This document shows positions 1 to 5,683 of a DNA stretch of 10,567 bases, in pieces. The stretch lies in assembly GCA_046496815.1 (NCBI GenBank), contig JAWOGN010000195.1:1-10567 (forward strand). The letters are read 5' to 3'. Within the stretch, counting starts at the first letter, position 1, and the number at the start of each line of letters is the position of its first letter. A model generated the notes under the pieces. That model made no database searches, had not been told where the DNA came from, and saw nothing but the letters and a program-made list of their open reading frames with translations. The stretch comes from JAWOGN01 sp046496815. GTDB taxonomy: Bacteria; Desulfobacterota; DSM-4660; Desulfatiglandales; Desulfatiglandaceae. Both the position numbers and the translations under genes were made by a program.

Positions 1-372
1 CCTTCCATGATCGAATGTGTGACCTACCGGATGAAAATGCACACCACCGCGGACGACCCGAAGCGATACCGGCAGGAAGAAGAAGTCGAGAAGTGGAAAA
101 AACAGGACCCCATCTCACGGTACCGGAAATATCTCAAAGACAAGGACTTACTGTCGGATAAAAAGATCGAGGAAATGGAAAATGGCATCCAGGAAGAGAT
201 CAAGTCGGCAGTAAAGCGCGCCGAAGAGAAGATGAAGGACTTCTCGGACCCTCTTCAGATGTTCGACCATCTATACAGTGAACGGCCGCTCTACCTGGAA
301 GCGCAGAGGAAAGCGCTGGCCGAAGAAACTGAAACGAGGAAGGAAAACGAAGAAGAGGAGAAAGGGGCGTAA
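1..372 (+). CDS. pdhA: Pyruvate dehydrogenase E1 component, alpha subunit (C-terminal part, 5' end outside window)
   Basis: This is the last 123 residues of a thiamine-diphosphate-dependent 2-oxoacid dehydrogenase E1 alpha subunit. With E1 beta it forms the heterotetramer that decarboxylates pyruvate and passes the acetyl group to the lipoyl arm of E2. The frame is open from base 1. The visible residues carry the family's conserved end: a Pro-x-x-Ile-Glu strand, Thr-Tyr-Arg, then His-Thr-Thr-Ala-Asp-Asp-Pro and Arg-Tyr-Arg, part of the phosphorylation-loop region in mitochondrial homologues, followed by the Asp-Pro-Ile-x-Arg helix. A typical Phe-Asp-His...Pro-x-Tyr-Leu-x-x-Gln ending follows, with a short Glu/Lys-rich tail. 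The thiamine-diphosphate site lies upstream of the window. The stop is one base before the E1 beta start, so the two subunits are translationally linked. A branched-chain or acetoin dehydrogenase is possible, but the E1 beta sequence favours pyruvate. Confidence 0.93.
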   Translation, partial: PSMIECVTYRMKMHTTADDPKRYRQEEEVEKWKKQDPISRYRKYLKDKDLLSDKKIEEMENGIQEEIKSAVKRAEEKMKDFSDPLQMFDHLYSERPLYLEAQRKALAEETETRKENEEEEKGA

Positions 373-373
373 G

Positions 374-1354
374 ATGGCCAAAATGACGATGGTCCAGGCG
401 ATCAACCTGGCTCTCCGGCAAGAGATGGAGAAAGACGACCGGGTGATCGTCCTGGGTGAGGATGTAGGGCGGGACGGCGGTGTGTTTCGCGTAACCGATG
501 AACTGATTGACGCGTTCGGAGAGAACCGGTCTGTAGACACGCCGTTGGCGGAATCTGCCATCGTGGGAATGTCTATCGGAATGGCCGTCTACGGGCTGAG
601 GCCGATCTGTGAGATGCAATTCTCGGGTTTCAGTTATTTGGCCTTTCATCAAATTGAGTGCCATGCGGCAAGGCTTCGGCTGCGCTCTCAGGGTCTGTGC
701 GAAGTTCCCCTGGTTGTCCGCGCCCCTTACGGAGGCGGCGTGCGCGCATTGGAGCACCACTCGGAGAGCCGAGAGGCCTACTATGCCCACACTCCGGGCC
801 TCAAAATGGTGATTCCGTCGGGACCTAAGAATGCAAGGGCGCTCTTGGTGAGTGCCGTTCGAGACCCGGATCCGGTCATCTTTTTTGAACCCAAGGCGGT
901 TTACCGTGCCTTTCGTGAAGAGGTACCCGAAGAAGAGGAGACCCTGCCTATCGGCAAATCGGTGAAAGTGCAGGAGGGAAAAGACCTGACCGTCATTTCC
1001 TATGGGGCGATGATGCGGCCGACGCTGGAGGCGGCCGAAGCGCTCAAAGCGGATGACGGCGTGGAGGCCGAAGTGATCGATTTGCTCAGCATCTCTCCGC
1101 TGGATCACGAGGCCTGCGCAGCATCGGTCAAAAAGACGGGTAGAGCTGTGATCGTCCACGAGGCCCCGCGAAGCTTTGGGCCCGGCGCCGAAATCGCCTT
1201 CAGAATAATGGAAAAATCATTTTTCTATCTCGAAGCACCCATTGCCCGGGTAACCGGTTTCGATGTCCACATTCCGCTTTTCAGCCGCGAAACGGCGTAT
1301 CTGCCTGGAAAGGATCGCATCGTCCGCGCTGCAAGAGAAGTCCTGAACACCTGA
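374..1354 (+). CDS. pdhB: Pyruvate dehydrogenase E1 component, beta subunit
   Basis: This 326-residue protein is the usual length for E1 beta of the two-gene (alpha2beta2) pyruvate dehydrogenase. It completes the thiamine-diphosphate site with E1 alpha. Visible family landmarks are the N-terminal MTMVQAIN helix, Leu-Gly-Glu-Asp-Val-Gly (residues 27-32) followed by Gly-Gly-Val-Phe-Arg, and Asp-Thr-Pro-Leu-Ala-Glu, where Glu60 is the cofactor-activating glutamate. Pro-Tyr-Gly-Gly-Gly-Val (118-123) leads to His129, which aligns with the active-site His128 of Bacillus E1 beta. The C-terminal transketolase domain runs from about residue 195 (Ser-Tyr-Gly-Ala-Met, Ile-Asp-Leu-Leu-Ser-Ile-Ser-Pro-Leu-Asp). 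I chose the ATG at 374 because the conserved protein starts there and an AGGAG/AAGGGG tract lies just upstream (356-367); the frame is open further upstream but overlaps pdhA. Similarity to Bacillus PdhB, including the Arg-x-Glu-Val-Pro-Glu-Glu stretch, supports pyruvate as substrate. Confidence 0.95.
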   Translation: MAKMTMVQAINLALRQEMEKDDRVIVLGEDVGRDGGVFRVTDELIDAFGENRSVDTPLAESAIVGMSIGMAVYGLRPICEMQFSGFSYLAFHQIECHAARLRLRSQGLCEVPLVVRAPYGGGVRALEHHSESREAYYAHTPGLKMVIPSGPKNARALLVSAVRDPDPVIFFEPKAVYRAFREEVPEEEETLPIGKSVKVQEGKDLTVISYGAMMRPTLEAAEALKADDGVEAEVIDLLSISPLDHEACAASVKKTGRAVIVHEAPRSFGPGAEIAFRIMEKSFFYLEAPIARVTGFDVHIPLFSRETAYLPGKDRIVRAAREVLNT

Positions 1355-1366
1355 GAGGAGGAAGAC

Positions 1367-2716
1367 ATGGCCAGGCCATTTAAATTGCCCGACCTTGGAG
1401 AAGGCGTACACGAGGGAGAAGTGCTAAGCGTCCTCGTATCGGTAGGAGATTCCGTGAATGAAGGAGATCCGATTCTTGAAGTGGAGACGGACAAGGCCGC
1501 TGTTGAGATCCCTTCTCCCTTTACGGGAAACGTTGAGGAAATCAAAGTCAAACCCGGAGACACGATTCAGGTGGGCGACGTGCTTCTGACCTTCAGCGAT
1601 GCCGAAGCAGGAGAGGAGAAACCCCCCGAGGAGGCTCCCCCCGCAAAAGAAAAGGAAGAAAAGCGGGAAAAGGCAGAGGAAAAGAAAAAAGAAGCGGAAG
1701 CGGAGCCTGAAGCGCCCGAAACCAAAAAGGAGACCCCGGAAGGGGAAAAAGAAGGTCCGGTCCCGGCTTCTCCGGCCACGAGGCGTCTGGCCCGGGAGCT
1801 GGGCGTCGATCTGAAAGCGGTCAGTCCCAGCGGACCAGGGGGTCGGGTAACGTCGGACGATGTCCGGACCTTTGCGGAAAAGGGAAAAGCTGAAAAGCCG
1901 AAAGAAGAGGCTCCACCGGAAGAAGCGGAAAAAGAAAAGCCGAAGGCGCATCCCATCGAGGAAAAGGCACCCGAGCTGCCGGATTTCTCTAGATGGGGAG
2001 CGGTCGAACAGGTTCCGGTGCGCTCGATCCGCAGGGCCACAGCCAAACAGATGGCGCTCGCCTGGTCCCAGATCCCCCACGTTTACAGCCAGGATATGGT
2101 GGACATGACGAAACTGGAGGCGTTTCGACAGACGCACAAGGAGGACGTGCAAGGGAAGGGGGGGAAGCTCAGCGTAACGGTGTTTGCGCTGAAGGCGGCG
2201 GCAGCCGCCCTCAAACAGTACCCCCGGTTTAACGCCAGTCTGGACGTGGGTGCCGGAGAGATGGTGCTCAAGCAATACTATCACATCGGGGTTGCCGTAG
2301 GCACAGAGGAGGGGCTGGTGGTGCCCGTGATCCGCGATGTGGATCGCAAGAGCATCCTGGAGCTGTCCATTGAACTCAGCGACCTGGTCAAGCGAACGCG
2401 GGAGCGGGAGGTCAACCTGGAGGAAATGCAAGGCGGCACCTTTACCATCACCAATGTAGGTCCCATGGGTGGGGGATATTTTGCGCCCATCATCAACTTT
2501 CCGGAAGTGGCCATTCTGGGGATGGGCGCCGCAAGGATGCAACCGGTGGTTGTCGAGGAAGCGGAGGGCAAACACGAGGTTGCTCCTCGCTTCATGATGC
2601 CGGTGGTTCTTTCTATTGACCACCGTATTGTTGACGGGGCCGACGCGCTGCGGTTTATGCGGACCTTCATCGACGCAATGGAAGATCCGGAAGAAATGTT
2701 CATTACAATGACCTGA
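1367..2716 (+). CDS. pdhC: Dihydrolipoamide acetyltransferase (E2 of pyruvate dehydrogenase complex)
   Basis: E2 forms the core of the complex and transfers acetyl groups from E1 to CoA on a swinging lipoyl arm. The 449 residues show the classic order. A single lipoyl domain (about 1-77) has Lys43 in Glu-Thr-Asp-Lys-Ala as the lipoylation site. A very charged Glu/Lys/Pro linker spans about 80-130. The peripheral-subunit-binding domain (about 132-170) carries Ser-Pro-Ala-x-Arg-Arg-Leu-Ala-Arg-Glu and Gly-x-Gly-Gly-Arg-Val. After a second charged linker comes the catalytic acyltransferase domain (about 215-449), with Asp-His-Arg-x-x-Asp-Gly at 418-424; His419 and Asp423 are the catalytic pair. 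The start ATG is preceded by AGGAGG (1356-1361) and follows the pdhB stop by 12 bases. Many Gram-negative E2 proteins of the single-gene E1 type carry two or three lipoyl domains; one is normal for this operon type. Confidence 0.96.
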   Translation: MARPFKLPDLGEGVHEGEVLSVLVSVGDSVNEGDPILEVETDKAAVEIPSPFTGNVEEIKVKPGDTIQVGDVLLTFSDAEAGEEKPPEEAPPAKEKEEKREKAEEKKKEAEAEPEAPETKKETPEGEKEGPVPASPATRRLARELGVDLKAVSPSGPGGRVTSDDVRTFAEKGKAEKPKEEAPPEEAEKEKPKAHPIEEKAPELPDFSRWGAVEQVPVRSIRRATAKQMALAWSQIPHVYSQDMVDMTKLEAFRQTHKEDVQGKGGKLSVTVFALKAAAAALKQYPRFNASLDVGAGEMVLKQYYHIGVAVGTEEGLVVPVIRDVDRKSILELSIELSDLVKRTREREVNLEEMQGGTFTITNVGPMGGGYFAPIINFPEVAILGMGAARMQPVVVEEAEGKHEVAPRFMMPVVLSIDHRIVDGADALRFMRTFIDAMEDPEEMFITMT

Positions 2717-2727
2717 GGAGGAAAACC

Positions 2728-4158
2728 ATGGTGATGGGAGAGCTGAGCCAGGATACGGAGGTACTGGTCATCGGGGCAGGCCCGGGCGGATACGCTGCAG
2801 CCTTCAGGGCCGCGGACCTGGGAATGGACGTGACCATGGTGGATATGGAGAATCGTCCCGGGGGGGAGTGCATCTTCCGCGGGTGTATTCCTTCCAAAGC
2901 ACTCCTCTTCCTTGCGGACCTTCTGCACGACGCCTGCCGCGTCGAAGACATGGGTGTAGAATTCAGCGAACCGAAGCTGGACCTGGACAGAATCAGAGAT
3001 TGGAAAAACGAGGTCATCGATCAACTCGCACAGGGGTTGGTAACGCTGAGCGAGAAGCGCGGCATTCAGCGCATACAGGGCCGTGCGATCTTTGAAAGTC
3101 CAAACCAAGTCCGGTTGCAGGATTCGGATGTGAGCAAGATCAAGTTCCGCCATGCGGTACTGGCAACCGGCTCCTATCCGAGACCGCTTCCGGACATTTC
3201 CTTCGAACAAGGAAGCCGCATCATGGATTCCGCGGGTGCCCTGGAATTGCCCGACATCCCCGAAAGGCTTCTTATCGTGGGAGGTGGGTACGTGTCCATG
3301 GAGATGGGAACGGTCTATGCTGCGTTGGGAAGCCGGGTCACTGTGGCCGTGCGAAGCGAGAGACTGCTGAGGGGAGCGGATCCGGATCTGGTCGAACCCC
3401 TGGTCAAGAAACTTCAAGGGATGTTCGAGAACATTCACTTCAATACCCGCGTTGCTTCCATGAAAGAAAAAGCAGACGAAGTGGATGTAAAGCTGGAAGG
3501 AGAGGTGGACAAGGCTGCACAGCACTTCGACCGCGTGCTTGTGGCAATCGGCAGAAAACCCGGCTCAGACGGAATCGGGCTTGAAAACACAGGGGTCAAG
3601 CTAAACGATCGGGGATATGTGGAAGTTGACGAGAAGCGGAGAACCGCAGATGAGAACATTTTCGCCGTAGGCGATGTGGCCGGAGGCCCTCTGCTGGCTC
3701 ACAAGGCTTTCAGGGAAGGCAAGGTAGCGGCGGAGGTCATCAAAGGTCTGCCTTCTGCTTTTGATGTGCGGGCTATTCCCGCAGTGGTTTACACAGACCC
3801 TCAGGTGGCGTGGTGCGGCTTGAGAGAGGAATCGGCCCGCAGAGAGAAACAAAACATAGATGTGGTGCGCTATCCCTGGAAGTTTTCAGGACGGGCCGCC
3901 ACGGTCGGTGTGCAGGAAGGGTTGACCAAGCTCGTGATAGATCCCGATTCCGGCCGGGTTCTGGGGGTCGGCATCACCGGTCGCAGTACGGAAGGTTTGA
4001 TCTCCGAAGGCGTTCTTGCCGTTGAAATGGGCGCGGTGGCGGAGGACGTGGGATTCAGTATCCACCCGCATCCCACACTATCGGAAACACTGGGGGAGGC
4101 TGCGGAGATTTTTGTGGGCAGCGTCACCCATCACCTTCCCAAAAAAACGGAGCGGTAA
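2728..4158 (+). CDS. lpdA: Dihydrolipoyl dehydrogenase (E3), with an NADP-like cofactor motif
   Basis: E3 reoxidises dihydrolipoamide on E2, using FAD and a redox-active disulfide, and reduces a pyridine nucleotide. The 476 residues match the family. The FAD fingerprint Gly-Ala-Gly-Pro-Gly-Gly is at 16-21. The disulfide is Cys48-(4 residues)-Cys53 within GGECIFRGCIPSK. The second FAD contact is Ala-Val-Gly-Asp at 313-316. The C-terminal dimerisation domain has His448-Pro-Thr-x-x-Glu453, the catalytic base dyad completed by the partner subunit. The nucleotide fingerprint at 185-194 reads GGGYVSMEMG, with Ser190 replacing the usual third Gly. The end of the second strand reads Ala-Val-Arg-Ser where NAD enzymes have an acidic residue, and Arg215 sits where many have Pro. 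These changes resemble NADP-using glutathione reductase. AGGAGG (2716-2721) fixes the ATG at 2728, with 11 bases after pdhC. The E3 identity is secure from the operon position; cofactor preference is inference. Confidence 0.95.
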   Translation: MVMGELSQDTEVLVIGAGPGGYAAAFRAADLGMDVTMVDMENRPGGECIFRGCIPSKALLFLADLLHDACRVEDMGVEFSEPKLDLDRIRDWKNEVIDQLAQGLVTLSEKRGIQRIQGRAIFESPNQVRLQDSDVSKIKFRHAVLATGSYPRPLPDISFEQGSRIMDSAGALELPDIPERLLIVGGGYVSMEMGTVYAALGSRVTVAVRSERLLRGADPDLVEPLVKKLQGMFENIHFNTRVASMKEKADEVDVKLEGEVDKAAQHFDRVLVAIGRKPGSDGIGLENTGVKLNDRGYVEVDEKRRTADENIFAVGDVAGGPLLAHKAFREGKVAAEVIKGLPSAFDVRAIPAVVYTDPQVAWCGLREESARREKQNIDVVRYPWKFSGRAATVGVQEGLTKLVIDPDSGRVLGVGITGRSTEGLISEGVLAVEMGAVAEDVGFSIHPHPTLSETLGEAAEIFVGSVTHHLPKKTER

Positions 4159-4166
4159 CTGTCCCA

Positions 4167-4200
4167 CAGCCCTGGAAGAGGTTGAAAGTCGGAAGGGCTG
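4167..4200 (+). promoter_or_regulatory. Inverted repeat covering the ribosome binding site of the next gene
   Basis: CAGCCCT (4167-4173) and AGGGCTG (4194-4200) are perfect complements around a 20-base loop. The right arm overlaps the purine tract GGAAGGG (4191-4197), the only Shine-Dalgarno-like sequence before the ATG at 4209. Folding in the mRNA could lower translation of the small downstream gene relative to the pdh genes. No T-run follows, so this is not an intrinsic terminator. A seven-base match at this distance can occur by chance. Confidence 0.35.
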
Positions 4201-4208
4201 GATGATGA

Positions 4209-4589
4209 ATGCAGTGGTTGGATTTGTGTCGGAGGCTCAACGGAGATCCTTTTGGGACCGAGGCCTCAGCGTTGGGTTTTGAGGATGTCGTGACTAAAAA
4301 TGGAATGACGTTTCGGGCACTGGATATGGCCGATAAGCTTGGAAACGGTACGTATGGCGGGGTAAGCATGGTGGGTCCGGTGGTGCACCTAAAGAAAAAT
4401 GTCATGCCGTTGAAAAATCCGGCTTGTCCGCATTACGAAAATTGTCTGGATAGAGCCGTCAGCGCAAAATGGCCTCAATTTACCTGCAGCAATTGCATGT
4501 ACCGCGATCTTCGCGTTGGAATTGAACCGGACAGCCGCAAGATGGACGGGTATTATCGCTTGCTACAGAAGATTTTTGAGATCAAGTAG
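4209..4589 (+). CDS. Small four-cysteine protein of unknown function, probable metal-binding
   Basis: I do not recognise a named family for this 126-residue protein. The C-terminal half holds two cysteine pairs, Cys73-(5 residues)-Cys79 (CPHYENC) and Cys93-x-x-Cys96 (CSNC), 13 residues apart and separated by a Trp-Pro-Gln-Phe segment. This arrangement suggests zinc binding, or less likely an iron-sulfur site. The N-terminal part (about 1-60) is mixed, with a short helix at Trp3-Arg9, and the end is a basic/aromatic helix. There is no signal peptide or membrane segment. An in-frame stop sits directly before the ATG at 4209, so the protein cannot start earlier; Met33 is a possible internal start. 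It lies 50 bases after the E3 gene on the same strand with no terminator seen between, so co-transcription with the pdh genes is likely. A direct role in the complex is unproven. Confidence 0.72.
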   Translation: MQWLDLCRRLNGDPFGTEASALGFEDVVTKNGMTFRALDMADKLGNGTYGGVSMVGPVVHLKKNVMPLKNPACPHYENCLDRAVSAKWPQFTCSNCMYRDLRVGIEPDSRKMDGYYRLLQKIFEIK

Positions 4590-4678
4590 CGGCCATTTAG
4601 CTCAGTTTTGCCCATGAGGGTACCCAACCCGGCCAGCGTACTCGTCATCGTTGTTAAGCAATTCCCGCCTCGATGCCA

Positions 4679-5221
4679 CTATTCTTTCGAGAGATCCGGC
4701 GCCGGATATGAATAACGGCCCCAGCCGGTTGAACCGCCGCGGGGGTTGCTGTAATCATAGTGGTAGGTCGGTTTATTTGCGAGTTCGTCTTCACTGCCTT
4801 GGAACGTTATTATTTTTGTGATTTCCCAAGGGATCCTCTCCTGGGTGCCGTCCGCCTTGTATCGCGTGCGATAGGTCCAGTCATTCTCAATTTCAAGTGA
4901 ATCAAAATGGATGGCAACAAGCTTTGAGCCCATGCCCAAAATGCCTCCAAAAGACAAGATCACGTGGTAGATTTGTCCTCTTTCGTTGATAATAATATCG
5001 TCAATTTCCGCGATTTCCCGGCCTTGGGAGTTTCTTACCGTATGTCCGATCAGCTTTGAGGCTCGAATGGCCAACTCCGGTATCTTTCCCCGGGGCTCCT
5101 CCCGCTCGGCGGCCTCACTCAAAGCGCCTGTCAACAAGAGGACGGAACAGCAAGTGGCGGTGATCGATGACAGACAACACAACACTTTTTTCTTCTGGAA
5201 TAATTCGGACTTTTTCATCAT
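4679..5221 (-). CDS. Exported PRC-barrel domain protein
   Basis: The 180-residue protein has an N-terminal export signal: a Lys-rich start (residues 3-12), then a hydrophobic, Cys-rich core (about 13-33) and probable signal peptidase I sites around Ala33-Ala38. No lipobox fits, so a lipoprotein is unlikely. Residues about 52-111 form a PRC-barrel: Ala-Ser-Lys-Leu-Ile-Gly, then Gly-Arg-Glu-Ile-Ala-Glu-Ile-Asp-Asp-Ile, a Tyr-His-Val-Ile-Leu-Ser strand and a Gly-rich turn. PRC-barrels are small beta domains found in photosystem H subunits, the ribosome-maturation factor RimM and many stress or envelope proteins; a specific role cannot be assigned here. The tail (about 150-180) is rich in Tyr, Gly, Pro and Ser. 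AAGGAG lies 4 bases before the first ATG and 7 before the second, so the second Met (5218) is the likelier start. It converges with the upstream + strand gene and looks monocistronic. Confidence 0.85.
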   Translation of the reverse strand: MMKKSELFQKKKVLCCLSSITATCCSVLLLTGALSEAAEREEPRGKIPELAIRASKLIGHTVRNSQGREIAEIDDIIINERGQIYHVILSFGGILGMGSKLVAIHFDSLEIENDWTYRTRYKADGTQERIPWEITKIITFQGSEDELANKPTYHYDYSNPRGGSTGWGRYSYPAPDLSKE

Positions 5222-5292
5222 TCGACTCCTTCTTGAGTTTTTCGTTCAGACCCAGTGATGCATAAAGAATCGGTCCCTGTCTTTTTAGGCTG

Positions 5293-5331
5293 CGGCACCC
5301 CTGTTACTTTATCTAACAGACAATGGTGCCG
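5293..5331 (-). repeat. Two-part inverted repeat in the leader of the PRC-barrel gene
   Basis: CGGCACC (5293-5299) pairs with GGTGCCG (5325-5331). Nested inside, CTGTTA (5301-5306) pairs with TAACAG (5314-5319) around a 7-base loop. That gives 13 base pairs interrupted by a 1-base versus 5-base bulge. It sits 72 bases upstream of the minus-strand gene. No T-run follows on either strand, so it does not look like a standard terminator. It could be an mRNA leader hairpin, a binding site, or a remnant of a palindromic repeat element. Confidence 0.55.
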
Positions 5332-5460
5332 GGGATATATAGGGTGGAAACAGTATATGCCCGGGTGATGACGGTATTTATAACGACGCTATTTCTTGTA
5401 TCCGCTTGATTTCAAGAGAAAAGAGGAAGGCCAAAAAATTTTTGAATTATCGACGACGCA

Positions 5461-5642
5461 CGCATCTGAGAACGAATGCGGACATAGGGCCTTTGGCCGT
5501 GCAAAATACGCAATCGACCCCATTGTTCGGGGGGATGTATCGGCATGATAATAGAACAAGCTGGTTTACAGGGCGCAGACAGAAAAGTCTGTCACGGTGA
5601 GAGGGCTTTGGCGGTGTGAGTCGGAGACTCAGGCTCGCCCTC
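5461..5642 (+). promoter_or_regulatory. Cluster of hairpins, possible structured 5' leader of the glycosidase-like gene
   Basis: Five potential stem-loops follow each other: CGCAT/ATGCG (5461-5480), GGCC-TTT-GGCC (5488-5498), CCCC/GGGG (5518-5532), GACAGA-AAAG-TCTGTC (5578-5593), and an outer GAGGGC/GCCCTC stem (5601-5606 with 5637-5642). The last encloses TGAGTC-GGA-GACTCA (5617-5631). The last two are the best, with perfect six-base stems and short or nested loops. They end 25 bases before the GGAGGG ribosome binding site. I do not recognise a known riboswitch or leader family. The individual stems are short, so only conservation or covariation would establish a real RNA. Confidence 0.35.
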
Positions 5643-5667
5643 GTGGAATCAGCAGAAAGTTCAATTC

Positions 5668-5673
5668 GGAGGG
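5668..5673 (+). promoter_or_regulatory. Ribosome binding site that decides a TTG start
   Basis: GGAGGG is a strong Shine-Dalgarno match, 10 bases before the TTG at 5684. The earlier in-frame GTG at 5597 has no comparable site upstream and lies inside a predicted hairpin region. This favours the TTG as the true start of the glycosidase-like gene. Confidence 0.55.
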
Positions 5674-5683
5674 AAAAGACACC

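Larger units (their letters stand above)
5222..5683. other. Non-coding region between divergent genes, rich in inverted repeats
   Basis: About 460 bases separate the minus-strand PRC-barrel gene from the + strand glycosidase-like gene. It should hold the promoters of both. It is more A+T-rich than the flanking enzyme genes from 5330 to 5450, including ATATATAG near 5334-5341. I could not pick a convincing -35/-10 pair on either strand. It contains a two-part hairpin (5293-5331), a short palindrome CTTGA-TT-TCAAG (5405-5416), and a cluster of hairpins from 5461 to 5642 described separately. Short open frames here lack family features or good start sites. Confidence 0.7.

Noticed and set aside
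1599..2108. Lys/Arg-rich + strand frames inside pdhC
   Set aside because: These are out-of-frame readings of the charged linkers of E2, where GAA/AAG/GAG runs yield long basic frames.
200..3525. Long open frames on the minus strand opposite the pdh genes
   Set aside because: They are by-products of G+C-rich codon use in the real + strand genes. Their translations are Arg/His/Ser-rich with no domains, and the + strand proteins are recognised throughout.
4591..4620. tRNA-like 5' end: a seven-base stretch followed by TAGCTCAGTT
   Set aside because: The D-arm-like word is present, but no D-stem closing strand, anticodon arm, T-arm (GTTCGA-type) or acceptor 3' strand follows within 80 bases. Most likely chance.
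5293..5309. Possible sigma-54 promoter (GGCAC with a downstream TTAC)
   Set aside because: The -24 half fits, but the -12 half has AC where GC is needed, and the sequence is already explained as an arm of the inverted repeat.
5406..5600. 64-codon open frame ahead of the glycosidase-like gene
   Set aside because: It is basic and low in family character, lies across the hairpin cluster, and has no good ribosome binding site.
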